Part shown: one piece after another, positions 52,045 to 61,269 of the stretch
Position numbering within the stretch: position 1 is the first letter of the stretch
Layout of the letters: every line of letters starts with the position of its first letter
NCBI GenBank assembly: GCA_029982615.1
Contig: JARRBK010000001.1
Location: forward strand, 48,227-112,226
Source of the DNA: Tepidanaerobacteraceae bacterium
Lineage (GTDB): Bacteria > Bacillota > Thermosediminibacteria > Thermosediminibacterales > Tepidanaerobacteraceae
Reading direction: 5' to 3'
Length of the DNA stretch: 64,000 bases
The notes under the pieces: model-generated
Told to the model about the DNA's origin: nothing
The model's input: only the letters and a program-made list of their open reading frames with translations
The model's database searches: none
Position numbers and translations under genes: made by a program

Positions 52045-53166
52045 TTATCTTATTATAGCAGGAGCTTCAGCAGAAAAAAATATAATGATAGGGTCGCCAA
52101 CTCTGAATTCATTTAAAAATCTGGATGGAACAGATATTTTCACTTCTATACCGCATTCCGCCGTGATTTTGATTATATCGCCGAAGGCAAAAACCGACTT
52201 CACCGTGCCTTCCCAACGGTTATCTTTTGCAGGGTTGTGAGGCGCAAAATCATAATTATGATTGGCTTTTTTTGAACTCCAGTGCGCGCAATCTACTTTC
52301 TCACCCCTAAGGGCAATCTTTATCACATCCCCCTCCCGTAGCCTGACACCGTTTTCTTGCACCCCCGCTGCTGCCACAACAATTTTCTTGCCTTTTATAT
52401 CAGCCGTTATTTTGTTTGGAGTCGCCTCAATCACCCTGGCGGGCCATATGTTTTCTATGCCCACAAACTTGGCAAGCCGTTCAGTTGCCGGGCGTTCAAG
52501 TATATTTTGGGGCAAATCCTGCTGTATCGGCTTCCCGTCGAAAAGGGCCATGGTGCTGTCCGCCAGGTATGCAACTTCTTTGAAGTCGTGGCTTACAAAA
52601 AAAGTAGTTGTGCCTGTAGAATGCAGCACTTCAGAAAGCTCCATCAGCAGTGACTCTCGGGTGGGTGCATCTAGATTGGCAAAGGGTTCATCCATAAAAA
52701 GCACTTCAGGTTCCAATGCAAATGCCCCTGCCAGGCTTACGCGGCGAGCTTCTCCACCAGAGATAGCTCTGGCCCAGCGTTTCGACAAATGCGCCACTTT
52801 AAACCTTTCCAGCCAAAATTTAGCTCTTTTCCGGGCTGAAAGGGTATCCATTCCCCGTATTCTGAGGCCAATTACAACATTTTCCTCCACCGTGGCATCC
52901 AGCAGCAGCGGTTCCTGGAACACCACGGCCATGCGGCGGCGGATTTTTATTCTATCCCGGGGCATAACCTTTTTGCCTCTGAATTTCACGCTCCCACTAT
53001 GGGGGCTTTGCAAAAGCGCCATTACCCTCAGTAGAGTGCTTTTGCCCGATCCATTGGGGCCTATGACCGAAAACACCTTGCCTTCCTCCAGCCCCACCCT
53101 ATTCAATTGCAGGATGCGGCTTTCCCCTGCTGTGACCAGTATATCCTGTCCTTCAATAATATACAT
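52045..53166 (-). CDS. tupC: Tungstate ABC transporter ATP-binding protein
   Basis: From ATG 53166 with a GGAGGT site, the protein has 373 residues: an ABC domain with Walker A GPNGSGKSTLL (about 35), signature SGGEARRVSLA (about 140) and Walker B VLFMDEPFANLDAP, then a C-terminal TOBE-type region with ENGVRLREGDVIKIALRGEKV. The open frame has 23 further upstream codons overlapping the permease gene and is not used. TupC powers the TupB permease. Its start overlaps the tupB end by 14 bp. Confidence 0.9.
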   Translation of the reverse strand: MYIIEGQDILVTAGESRILQLNRVGLEEGKVFSVIGPNGSGKSTLLRVMALLQSPHSGSVKFRGKKVMPRDRIKIRRRMAVVFQEPLLLDATVEENVVIGLRIRGMDTLSARKRAKFWLERFKVAHLSKRWARAISGGEARRVSLAGAFALEPEVLFMDEPFANLDAPTRESLLMELSEVLHSTGTTTFFVSHDFKEVAYLADSTMALFDGKPIQQDLPQNILERPATERLAKFVGIENIWPARVIEATPNKITADIKGKKIVVAAAGVQENGVRLREGDVIKIALRGEKVDCAHWSSKKANHNYDFAPHNPAKDNRWEGTVKSVFAFGDIIKITAECGIEVKISVPSRFLNEFRVGDPIIIFFSAEAPAIIR

Positions 53167-53860
53167 TTTTGTACCTCCGCTGTTGTATAAAAGTAAGCCA
53201 CAACGTGGCTGCATAAGCCAGAAGCATAAGTACAAAGCTCAGAGCCAAAGCGATGTCGAAATGCCCTTTGCTGGTTTCCAGCACTATGGCTGTAGTTAGC
53301 ACCCGAGTATAGCCTTGAATATTGCCGCCTACCATCATGGATGCCCCAACCTCAGATATAGAGCCACCAAAGCCAGCCATTATCGCTGCCAGCAATGAAT
53401 AACGCGCTTCCTTCAACATTAATAGAAGCATCTGCAGGGGAGAGGTCCCCAGTGCTATTATATGCCATCGGAGTTTTTTATCTATCTGTTGCAGCGCTGC
53501 TGTGGAAAGCGCCAATATGATGGGTGCCGATATTGCCGTTTGAGCTATAACCATGGCAGTGGGGGTATACATTATATGGAGCCTCCCGAAGGGACCGCTG
53601 CGCCAGAGCATGAGACTTACCCAAAGCCCTACCACCGTTGGCGGCAAACCCATGCCAAGGTTTGCAAGGCTGATGATAAACCTTTTGCCTATAAAGTCCC
53701 TAAGAGTCAAAAAAAACGACAGAGGCAGGGCTATAGCAATGCTAATCAATGTGGCACTTCCAGTGACTTTCAACGTAAAAATTGTTATGCCCAAAACTTC
53801 CTTATCCAGCGAAAAAATCGATATGAGGCCTTTTTTCAATCCCTCTATAATAGTATCCAA
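53153..53860 (-). CDS. tupB: Tungstate ABC transporter permease
   Basis: The 235 residues start with TTG behind GGGGGTGG. At least five membrane helices and the TupB/ModB-type coupling stretch LGTSPLQMLLLMLKEARYSLLAAIMAGFGGSISEVGASMMVGG are visible. It lies between tupA and tupC, separated from tupA by a hairpin and a dispersed repeat copy. It translocates tungstate delivered by TupA. Confidence 0.92.
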   Translation of the reverse strand: MDTIIEGLKKGLISIFSLDKEVLGITIFTLKVTGSATLISIAIALPLSFFLTLRDFIGKRFIISLANLGMGLPPTVVGLWVSLMLWRSGPFGRLHIMYTPTAMVIAQTAISAPIILALSTAALQQIDKKLRWHIIALGTSPLQMLLLMLKEARYSLLAAIMAGFGGSISEVGASMMVGGNIQGYTRVLTTAIVLETSKGHFDIALALSFVLMLLAYAATLWLTFIQQRRYKNVYY

Positions 53861-53886
53861 AAAAATCCACCCCCATTAATATAGAG

Positions 53887-53914
53887 TTCCCCTGCGCGTA
53901 GCCGCACAGGGGAA
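53887..53914 (-). other. Intercistronic hairpin between tupA and tupB
   Basis: TTCCCCTG (53887-53894) and CAGGGGAA (53907-53914) pair perfectly, with an inner GCG/CGC extension over a small bulge. No U tract follows on the minus strand. It lies 27 bp upstream of the tupB start and probably lowers permease expression relative to the binding protein, as the hairpin between dctP and dctQ may do. Confidence 0.6.
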
Positions 53915-53963
53915 TATTTCACCCGAAAATATTATACACCAATTATAAAAAAAATTATATGGC

Positions 53964-53984
53964 TCACTTTCCTGCCGGAGATGG
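53964..53984. repeat. Copy C of a dispersed hairpin element (degenerate)
   Basis: TCACTTTCCTGCCGGAGATGG matches copies A and B (18 identical bases in each comparison), but the right arm CCGGCA is lost here (GACAAAGGCA). It lies between tupA and tupB. Confidence 0.5.
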
Positions 53985-54048
53985 ACAAAGGCACTCACAA
54001 AACCCACCCTCACAGCTGTTGAGTTTGAGGCATGCTCAGTGTTAGGTT

Positions 54049-55011
54049 TTATTTCCCCAGCGTGCTCTCATCTTTTCCTGCATCCGGGAAAAACAACGGC
54101 TGCCCAAACCTGTCCTTTCCAAACTCTCCGATGATTTTTTGCGTCTTTTCATCTACCATAAAATCCACAAAAGCCTTTGCTCCCTCCCCATTTATCATCC
54201 TGGCGGCATTGGGATTATTCTTTTTTACATAATCGGGATTTGTCTGCATTACGTGATATATATTGAGAAGGGATGGATCGCCTTCTTTCAGTATTTCAAG
54301 CTGCAGCTTGTCCTTTTTTGCAAGATAGGTGCCTCTGTCGGTGAGGGTATATGCCGCCTTTTCTGAGGCCACGTCTAATGTCGCGCCCATGCCTTGCCCT
54401 GTAGACTGGTACCATTTTCCCTCAGGTTTTTCAATTCCTGCTTTTTTCCATATCTCCAGCTCTTTTTTGTTTGTACCGGAATCATCGCCCCTTGAAACGA
54501 ACAACGCCTGTTTTTCAGCAATGGCCCGAAAAGCTTCCACCGAATCTTTAGCATTTTTTATGCCGGCGGGATCGTTTGACGGCCCTACTATAACGAAATC
54601 ATTATGCATGACCAGCTGTCTGTTCATAGCCGCTCCCTTCTTCACCAATTCCAATTCAGCTTGGGGAGCATGCACTAGCATCACATCAGCATCGCCTTTT
54701 TCTCCCATTGCCAAAGCCTGGCCTGTACCCACTGCAATGGGTTTGACCTGATAACCTGTCTTTTTTTCAAACATTGGTATTAAGACATCCAGCAGACCAC
54801 TGTCTTGTGTACTGGTGGTCGTGGAAAGGATGAGTTCCCTGTTTTCCGGGGTAGGCGTTTGAGAGCTGGGCTGCTGGCTTTGCTCTGCAGAATTTTTAGG
54901 CTCATCCTCTTTTGTCGTAGCGGTTTTTCCTCCGCACCCTGATAAAATCAGGCTCAACATCATGATACACATTACGATAAGTATTAACCACGGTTTCTTA
55001 AATGACTTCAT
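54049..55011 (-). CDS. tupA: Tungstate-binding lipoprotein TupA
   Basis: The 320 residues have a lipoprotein signal with LILSGC (Cys 26) and a Ser/Gln linker. The mature protein carries the TupA signature TTTSTQDSGLLDVLIPMFEK and VGTGQALAMGEKGDADVMLVH, then VSRGDDSGTNKKELEIWK and LTDRGTYL. This family binds tungstate with high affinity and distinguishes it from molybdate better than ModA. Tungstate serves aldehyde ferredoxin oxidoreductases and formate dehydrogenases in anaerobes. A GGGGGG ribosome site is present. Confidence 0.95.
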   Translation of the reverse strand: MKSFKKPWLILIVMCIMMLSLILSGCGGKTATTKEDEPKNSAEQSQQPSSQTPTPENRELILSTTTSTQDSGLLDVLIPMFEKKTGYQVKPIAVGTGQALAMGEKGDADVMLVHAPQAELELVKKGAAMNRQLVMHNDFVIVGPSNDPAGIKNAKDSVEAFRAIAEKQALFVSRGDDSGTNKKELEIWKKAGIEKPEGKWYQSTGQGMGATLDVASEKAAYTLTDRGTYLAKKDKLQLEILKEGDPSLLNIYHVMQTNPDYVKKNNPNAARMINGEGAKAFVDFMVDEKTQKIIGEFGKDRFGQPLFFPDAGKDESTLGK

Positions 55012-55353
55012 AAGTTTACCCCCCTGTTTAAAATCTCATTATGTATAATTAAACATAATGATATTATTCTACTTTTTTTCATTTTTTCCTGCCTAATGCT
55101 TTAATTTCAAAAAATAATCGCTTTTTTCATAACGTATAGAAAAGTCTGTATCGATAAATTTATTGATTCGTCGAGCAAGCCAGAGGAATAAAACATATTT
55201 TCGAGAGATTGTATAAATAGACTTTACAGTCCAATATGGTTTGGTAAATTTATGCTTAGACTGGATTTTTAGACCTTGTTTTCAAATTTATTTTACATCA
55301 TTTTAAGTTTATAATATATAATTGTGTTATTTTGTATTTTTGGGGGGAAAATC
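55012..55353. other. Divergent intergenic region tupA / glycosyltransferase
   Basis: No gene was found in these 342 bp. A -10 like TATAAT at 55310-55315 may serve the glycosyltransferase gene, but no good -35 was seen (TTTATT at 17-bp spacing is weak). No molybdenum/tungsten cofactor riboswitch or operator was recognised before tupA. Confidence 0.4.
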
Positions 55354-56775
55354 ATGGAGCTTCCACAGCTCATTTATTTGTGTATTGTAGCTTTGTACAT
55401 ACTATTCTTCCTGCTTTTTTTAAGATATTTTCTTTGGAGATATTACTCCGTCAAATATTACTGGTCCAAAAGAAAAAGCAGGTTGCTTTCATCCGCCGAG
55501 CTTGAAAACTTTGCGAGGGAAAAGGGCATGACAATGCCCATATTTTCAATTCTAGTGCCTGCCAGAGAGGAAGCGGACGTGATCGGAAACACCATAGAAC
55601 ATCTTGGGCAATTAAACTATCCAAAAAACCTGTATGAAATAATAGTCATCACCGATGAAAAAGAGCTTTTTTCCGGCAAAAAGCCTACCACTCAGCAGGT
55701 GGTGGAAGAAAAGATCCAAGAATTTAAGTCCAGAGGAAACGCCCCCGTACTAAAGCATGTCGTGGTGCCATATGATTTTGATGGCAGTTTCCCGGGAAAA
55801 TGTATTGGAAAAACGGTGCCTTCTACTAAAGGTCGGGCTCTAAACTTCGGCTTGGCTTATATTAATTCTGCAGCAGATATATGCGGTTTCTACGATGCCG
55901 AAAGCCATCCAGAGCTCGATGTGCTTTTATATATTGCTTGGGATTGGATACAGTCGCAAAAAACCAAGCGCATCTGGCAGGGACCGGTTTTTCAGGTGAG
56001 AAACTTTTTTTACTTAAGTCCCATAACAAAGATCGCATCGTTATACCAGGCGCTATCTCATGAATGGTACATGCCTATTCTTATGAAAATACTGCCTTTT
56101 GTTGGCGGTACCAATCTGTTCATCGAAACAAATCTATTGACAAAAATTAAAGGCTTTGATTGCAAGGCATTGACCGAAGATCTTGAAATAGGAGTCAGGG
56201 CATATCTTGCAGAAAATGCCTGGCCTGAATATTTCCCCTGTATAAGCACCGAACAAACCCCCGAAACTTATCGTTCCTTTTTTCGGCAGCGTCTACGCTG
56301 GGCTGCTGGTCACATTCAAGTTATCGAAAAATTTAAAGATAATCCCGAATTTAATGGCCCGAAAAAAGCAAGAATCATTAAAACCTTGCTTTTAAAAGGC
56401 GAAGTGGAGTGGATTTTATACCAAATTGCTGTACTGCTTCCCGTGGCAGTAATATGGCTTTCCTACAAAGGTATGATTGATCCTTCGGTATTACCCCAGG
56501 GTTTCCGGCTTTTCCTAAAATCCTTCCTTTTTATTTATTTCGGCTTCACTTATTACCTATATATTGTTAAATATTACCAATTCATGGTAAAACGCAGCCT
56601 TGCAAGCATTCTGTTCGCACTTATATCGCTTTTGGTCCTGCCGGCGGCGGGATTCCTCCTGCCTTTGCCATATACTGGAGCGCTGGTCTTGAGGGCTTTA
56701 AACAGCCAGCCCCGGGCATGGATAAAAACCCCCCGAACCAGGGAAATAGCGGAATTCAGCATAAAAAAGGCATAA
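55354..56775 (+). CDS. Family 2 membrane glycosyltransferase
   Basis: From ATG 55354, with a GGGGGGAAA site, the protein has 473 residues; a GTG 30 bp upstream is less likely. An N-terminal membrane helix (about 5-30) is followed by a GT-A domain: SILVPAREEADVIGNTI, acidic site CGFYDAESHPELD, LTEDLEIGVR with the base Asp, and the processive-type RQRLRWAAGH. Four or more C-terminal membrane helices close it. It resembles chain-forming transferases of polysaccharide synthesis. It is monocistronic and ends at a strong terminator. Confidence 0.88.
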   Translation: MELPQLIYLCIVALYILFFLLFLRYFLWRYYSVKYYWSKRKSRLLSSAELENFAREKGMTMPIFSILVPAREEADVIGNTIEHLGQLNYPKNLYEIIVITDEKELFSGKKPTTQQVVEEKIQEFKSRGNAPVLKHVVVPYDFDGSFPGKCIGKTVPSTKGRALNFGLAYINSAADICGFYDAESHPELDVLLYIAWDWIQSQKTKRIWQGPVFQVRNFFYLSPITKIASLYQALSHEWYMPILMKILPFVGGTNLFIETNLLTKIKGFDCKALTEDLEIGVRAYLAENAWPEYFPCISTEQTPETYRSFFRQRLRWAAGHIQVIEKFKDNPEFNGPKKARIIKTLLLKGEVEWILYQIAVLLPVAVIWLSYKGMIDPSVLPQGFRLFLKSFLFIYFGFTYYLYIVKYYQFMVKRSLASILFALISLLVLPAAGFLLPLPYTGALVLRALNSQPRAWIKTPRTREIAEFSIKKA

Positions 56776-56796
56776 CCCCGGCAATCCGGGGTTTTT
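56776..56796 (+). terminator. Rho-independent terminator of the glycosyltransferase gene
   Basis: Stem CCCCGG (56776-56781) and CCGGGG (56786-56791) with loop CAAT is followed by TTTTT. It begins at the base after the stop codon. Confidence 0.85.
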
Positions 56797-56849
56797 CATT
56801 ACAACCGATACTCTTCAGCTTTATCGAAACATTGACACAGTTGTAGATA

Positions 56850-58391
56850 CTACGTCCGCCGTCCGGCATATAAGGCAGGAGGCTGAATTAAGCTCTTCAA
56901 AATATTGTCTATTTCTATCTCAGCATCTTTGATGCACGACTCCCTTTCCTCTCCAGAAAGCCTCTTGCCGGACTCCAGATTCCTTAAAAGGGATTCAAAC
57001 CTTTGCACGAGATAATCGTTGATCCTGCTGTACATCTTGCTCGCCCCCGGCGGTTCGGCCGCCCTGCCGCTCCAGAGCCCGGCCATACGGGAGAACAAAA
57101 AATTGGTGATCATTCTCATCACCCAGGCGAGGTCCTCAACCGACTTATCCCTGTAGGCAGTCACCCCTTCATAGGATGATTCATTAACCAGCTTCAGCCT
57201 TCCTTGTTCCTGCAGCATTCTGTACGCAGGAGTACCTTTAAGGATGATCTGATGATGATACAACAGGTTTGCAGTTACCGGAAGGTTTTTCAGCAAATCG
57301 TTCCTTTGCAAAAACTCGTAGTTGATCCGCACATCCTCCAGTGTCGAGTCTGGCTCGAACATGATAAAGCCGATGTTCGGCTCGATACCGTTCTTTCTGA
57401 GTATTTTTAACGCCCTTTCATTGTCAGCGACCGTGGTCATTTTATTCATTCTTTTAAGAGAGGCATCCCTTCCACTCTCCAGCCCGATAAGAATGTGACG
57501 CAGGCCGGCATCCACAAGGGCGCTGATGGTCTCATCGTGAATGTCGTTTACGCGCCCCTCGATCCCAAAGGTGATGTTTCTCTCCTTTAACAGGGCAGCC
57601 AAGTGCCGCGCCCTTCTCTGCCCGCGCTCACCAGGCCCGAAAAAGTTAGGATCAACAAAATAAAACCTCCTCAGCCCTCGCTCCTCGATAACCTGATCAA
57701 TCTCGGCAACAATGTTTTCCGGGCTCCTCCCACGCCAGCGTGGCCACTCGCTGTAAAAGGGGTTGACATAGCAGAAGGTGCAGGCACCGTAGCAGCCGCG
57801 GCTTCCTTGAATGTTGACCTCTGGAAGGCGGAACATGGCATCTGTGCGCACTGGAAAAGGAATGCTGTCAAGGTCTTCAATCAACTCACGCCTTGTCCAA
57901 GAAACGCTTCCGTCGCTACTTCGCGTAGCGAGCCCTGGCATCCCCTGCACTGACTCACCCCTGGAGACTTTCTCTACCAGCTCAGCAAAGGTGGCCTCTA
58001 CTTCCCCGACCACTACAGAGTCTATAGCCTCACACGCATTCAGGATCTCCCTAAAGGCGAAGGTGGGATAGAAGCCATATGCAGCCACATATCGCGCCAT
58101 GCCCTCATTTTTTACTTTCCGCAAAAAACTGAAAAGCTCGCTGTCTCCCTTCCAGTGGTAAACCATATGCACTCCCAGAACATCGGGGCTGAAAGTGCTT
58201 ATCCGCTCTTCAATCTCACTGTAGCTCAGGTCATCCAAATATCCCTCAACGATCTCCACCTCGTGCCCCCTGCTTACCAGCATTCCCGCTGCATAACCAG
58301 TCAGGAGGCATGATGTGAGGGGAGTATTAGCTATATCGTTGTACCTGTCAGGAGCAATTTTCCTCGGGTGCTCGAACAAGAGTATTCTCAT
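56850..58391 (-). CDS. bzaE: B12-binding radical SAM protein, probable BzaE
   Basis: From ATG 58391 the protein has 513 residues. A B12-binding-like fold (about 1-150, GYAAGMLVSRGHEVEIVEG) precedes a radical SAM domain with the cluster motif CYGACTFC (near 205) and SRGC before it. The upstream GTG frame (8 codons more) is less likely, because the ATG overlaps the bzaD stop by 4 bp. It follows bzaD in the order cobT-bzaC-bzaD-bzaE known from Eubacterium limosum. In the published pathway BzaE makes 5,6-dimethylbenzimidazole from 5-methoxy-6-methylbenzimidazole. Assignment to E rather than D rests on gene order. Confidence 0.78.
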   Translation of the reverse strand: MRILLFEHPRKIAPDRYNDIANTPLTSCLLTGYAAGMLVSRGHEVEIVEGYLDDLSYSEIEERISTFSPDVLGVHMVYHWKGDSELFSFLRKVKNEGMARYVAAYGFYPTFAFREILNACEAIDSVVVGEVEATFAELVEKVSRGESVQGMPGLATRSSDGSVSWTRRELIEDLDSIPFPVRTDAMFRLPEVNIQGSRGCYGACTFCYVNPFYSEWPRWRGRSPENIVAEIDQVIEERGLRRFYFVDPNFFGPGERGQRRARHLAALLKERNITFGIEGRVNDIHDETISALVDAGLRHILIGLESGRDASLKRMNKMTTVADNERALKILRKNGIEPNIGFIMFEPDSTLEDVRINYEFLQRNDLLKNLPVTANLLYHHQIILKGTPAYRMLQEQGRLKLVNESSYEGVTAYRDKSVEDLAWVMRMITNFLFSRMAGLWSGRAAEPPGASKMYSRINDYLVQRFESLLRNLESGKRLSGEERESCIKDAEIEIDNILKSLIQPPALYAGRRT

Positions 58392-59731
58392 TTTGCGGTT
58401 TTCACTCCCTTCCACATAAAAACATTTTCGCAGAGGCTTAAAGCCTCCAAGCGGTACCTGAAGTTTTCGAAGGGCTTAGGATTATAGTAGACAGGATAAA
58501 GGAGATCTGTTTGCTCATCGATAAACCCTTCTTCCCTGGCCATCTTTTCAATGAGCGTGCCGGGCAGGATCCTGATGTTATTCAAAACAATCGTGCCCAG
58601 GTTCCGCTTCTTGGCATGGATCTCGTATAAGCGCTCGATCATGCGCATCCCCTTCTCGCAAGTCTTTTCGGTCTGCCCAGGGAAGTTTACCATAAAATGA
58701 TAGACACTGATCACTTCAGTTCCCGCCACCAGCTCTGCAGCCCGCAGGACTTCGCCCTCGGTTAATCCTTTGCCCAAAACATCCAACGCCTCCTGGCAGA
58801 GGCCGTCAGGAGAAAAGGAAAAGCACTCACACCCTGCCTCTTCAAAAAGATGGACATTTTTTTCATCAAGGTGAGCCTCTCTGAAAAAACCATCCCATTT
58901 TACGCGGAGTTTTCTTCGCAAAATCTCCTGACAGATCTCCTCGAGGTAGCCTCCGGGTATATTTAAAACAGGATCCGTAAAGTGGAAGCTATTGACACCG
59001 TACTCTTTGCGCAAAACTTCTATCTCATCGACCACATCCCGGGCAGGCCTGCAGCGCGGCTTTTTGCCCTGCAGCCCGGGGTAGACGCAGTAAGCACAGT
59101 TAAAAGGACAGCCCCGCTTTGCCTCGATGCCAACAGCGGGCACATAGCTGTTTATCTCAAGGTAAGGCAATATGTCCCAAAGGTCGCGTGAGGGTGGAAG
59201 GTAGCGGGACATATCAAAAGTCGAGGAGGGAGGAGTCACAAGCACTCTACCACTTTCCCTCCGGCAGAGCCCATCGACAGGGGGAGGATAGGGACCGAGA
59301 GAGGAAAGAAGGGCAGGAAGGGAATACTCCGCCTCCCCAACAATACCAAAGTGAATTTGAGGTGCTTCACACAACAGGCGTTCTGGAAAAAGAGAAAACC
59401 CTGTGCCTCCGACAATAAGCCAGGCCTCCGGGAGGACGGCTGCTATAAAGCGTATAACCGTCAGAAAAGGAGGCACCAAGGAGCTCGTCTTATTCGCCAA
59501 CGGGTCAATATTCCGTAAAGAGAGGCAGACCACCTCGGGGCGGAAACCCATCAGCTTCTCCTGCAGGTCGCCGTAAGGATCGAAACCGATGTTCATATCA
59601 ACGATCTCTACCTCATGACCCGCTCTCTTCAGGTGCGTGGCAAGCAGAACTATGCCGAGAGGATAGACCCTCTCGGAAGATATTCCTTCGACAGAAGGTG
59701 TTTGCACAAGCAAAACGCGCAATTTCATCAC
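58388..59731 (-). CDS. bzaD: B12-binding radical SAM protein, probable BzaD
   Basis: The 447 residues carry an N-terminal B12-binding fold (YPLGIVLLATHLKRAGHEVEIVD, GGTGFSLFPE), a radical SAM motif KRGCPFNCAYCVYPG (about 215) and a C-terminal region with NIRILPGT. The start is GTG 59731 or ATG 59728, overlapping the bzaC stop. In E. limosum BzaD methylates C6 of 5-methoxybenzimidazole. The sequence shares the plan with bzaE, but the two are not close copies. Confidence 0.78.
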   Translation of the reverse strand: MMKLRVLLVQTPSVEGISSERVYPLGIVLLATHLKRAGHEVEIVDMNIGFDPYGDLQEKLMGFRPEVVCLSLRNIDPLANKTSSLVPPFLTVIRFIAAVLPEAWLIVGGTGFSLFPERLLCEAPQIHFGIVGEAEYSLPALLSSLGPYPPPVDGLCRRESGRVLVTPPSSTFDMSRYLPPSRDLWDILPYLEINSYVPAVGIEAKRGCPFNCAYCVYPGLQGKKPRCRPARDVVDEIEVLRKEYGVNSFHFTDPVLNIPGGYLEEICQEILRRKLRVKWDGFFREAHLDEKNVHLFEEAGCECFSFSPDGLCQEALDVLGKGLTEGEVLRAAELVAGTEVISVYHFMVNFPGQTEKTCEKGMRMIERLYEIHAKKRNLGTIVLNNIRILPGTLIEKMAREEGFIDEQTDLLYPVYYNPKPFENFRYRLEALSLCENVFMWKGVKTAK

Positions 59732-61269
59732 TCCAGTAACAGCAGGGCAAAATATTTAACGTACTCTGCCCTGTCTTTTAATGTCCTGACAGAAAGGCCG
59801 GCTCTCCTAACGGTTTCGAAAACATCGATCCCGGAAGCCTCCATGGACGGCCTGGCGTGCTTGCTGTTACGGCACTTCCCATCAGAAGCGCACTCCTTGC
59901 AGAGAGAACACGGCCCCGCCCAAAAGGCCAGGGCTTTATGGTAGCCAGCCAGAAACGCCTCACGTTCCGCATCCAGCACCAGCCGTTGAAATTTTCCCGT
60001 AGGAGGCTCTCCTTCCAGCAAAAGTGCTGAGTTGTAACAGCCGAGGACTTTCCTGGTCTTTTCCGGTGTCGGGCTGTTCGGCGGGCAGTGAGGGCTCCCG
60101 TAAGAAGAACACCCAAACCGACAGCGCAGGTCCACCCAATCCGAGACCTGCACGTCGCAGGGAGAAATTGCCACTACATTCTTAAAACCCAGTGAGTAAA
60201 TCTTCTGAACAAGGCGGCTCACAGGGTCAAGCCTGAGCCCCTCCAGCCTGCTCCTGTCTTTCGAAGCCACGATGAGAGCAGTATCGGACTTCAAAGGCAC
60301 AAGCTCTGTGACAAAAAGTCCCTCATCAGCAAGCCTGCTTTTTACCCAATCAGCAGGAAATATTCTGCCGTTGTAGGTATTGATCAGCATGTTGAGATCA
60401 AAAAGTGCAGCCTTTTCAGGGTAGTGTTCGGGGAAAAAGTCGTGAACCAGCAGAAATCCCCTCCGGTTCAGGCATCTTGCAGCCTGTTTAAGAATCTGCG
60501 GTATCTCCCTTTCAGAATAGGCATGAACAATATTTGAGAGGATAATTAGGTCAAAATGCTCCACCGGAAGTGGCCAAAGCTCCAATATATTGCACCCGCA
60601 GTAAGACACCCTGCCGCTGTAACCCCTCTCCTGGATCAGGTTTTTCGTAAATTCGAGAACAACGGGAAGGTCCACAAGTGTCCCCTTTAATGAGGGAAAA
60701 CGCTCCAAAAATCCTGCCGCAACAGCACCCGAACCGCATCCCACATCAAGGAGTTCTCCTTCCGAAAAGATATTTTCGAAAAAGGGAACGATTTCCTTCG
60801 TTTTTTCCCTCGCCACATCGTCCATGGCGCGGATATATTGCTGTATCCGACTTCTCTGCTCCTCAGGATCTTCGTCCTCAGGATAGTCAACCCTTCCGCC
60901 AGCCTTGAGGCAATCCATGATACCTCTCCATGAACGAACAAGCATCTTGCGCCAGAGAATGGAATTGCCCTGGTAGCCGTTCTTTCCCCTCACCAGATAC
61001 TCCGACGATACAGCGGCGTTGTAATAATATCCCCCGCTTTCCATTACGAGCCCCAGAGCGCGCAGGGCTGCCAGGAAACGCTCGGTTCCCTGGCAGCTAA
61101 AACCAAGTGCATCCGCAATCTCTGCAGCAGTCTTACCAGTTCGTTCCAGCAGTGTAAACAGGTCCATTTCTATCGCCGCGAAAAGAACTTCTGAGTACCA
61201 GTAGGCCGTCGCCAGATCCTCCAGGTACTGTGGGGAGCAGTCCTGTGGGTCAATATGCCATCGAAGCAT
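59728..61269 (-). CDS. bzaC: BzaC-type methyltransferase fused to a DUF2284 metal-binding domain
   Basis: From ATG 61269 the protein has 513 residues; TTG 61293 is a weaker start. The N-terminal 340 residues are a winged-helix plus Rossmann SAM O-methyltransferase (LLDVGCGSGAVAAGFLERFP near 180, VHDFFPE near 285). The C-terminal about 165 residues hold a DUF2284-like region with CRFGCSSYGSPHCPPNSPTP and more cysteines (CSLCKECASDGKC). BzaC methylates 5-hydroxybenzimidazole to 5-methoxybenzimidazole. The role of the cysteine-rich extension is unknown. It overlaps cobT by 20 bp. Confidence 0.8.
   Translation of the reverse strand: MLRWHIDPQDCSPQYLEDLATAYWYSEVLFAAIEMDLFTLLERTGKTAAEIADALGFSCQGTERFLAALRALGLVMESGGYYYNAAVSSEYLVRGKNGYQGNSILWRKMLVRSWRGIMDCLKAGGRVDYPEDEDPEEQRSRIQQYIRAMDDVAREKTKEIVPFFENIFSEGELLDVGCGSGAVAAGFLERFPSLKGTLVDLPVVLEFTKNLIQERGYSGRVSYCGCNILELWPLPVEHFDLIILSNIVHAYSEREIPQILKQAARCLNRRGFLLVHDFFPEHYPEKAALFDLNMLINTYNGRIFPADWVKSRLADEGLFVTELVPLKSDTALIVASKDRSRLEGLRLDPVSRLVQKIYSLGFKNVVAISPCDVQVSDWVDLRCRFGCSSYGSPHCPPNSPTPEKTRKVLGCYNSALLLEGEPPTGKFQRLVLDAEREAFLAGYHKALAFWAGPCSLCKECASDGKCRNSKHARPSMEASGIDVFETVRRAGLSVRTLKDRAEYVKYFALLLLE

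Noticed and set aside
52262..53299. 345-codon plus-strand frame opposite tupC
   Set aside because: It is antisense to a clear ABC ATPase, Ser-rich and without family motifs. Long antisense frames are common here.
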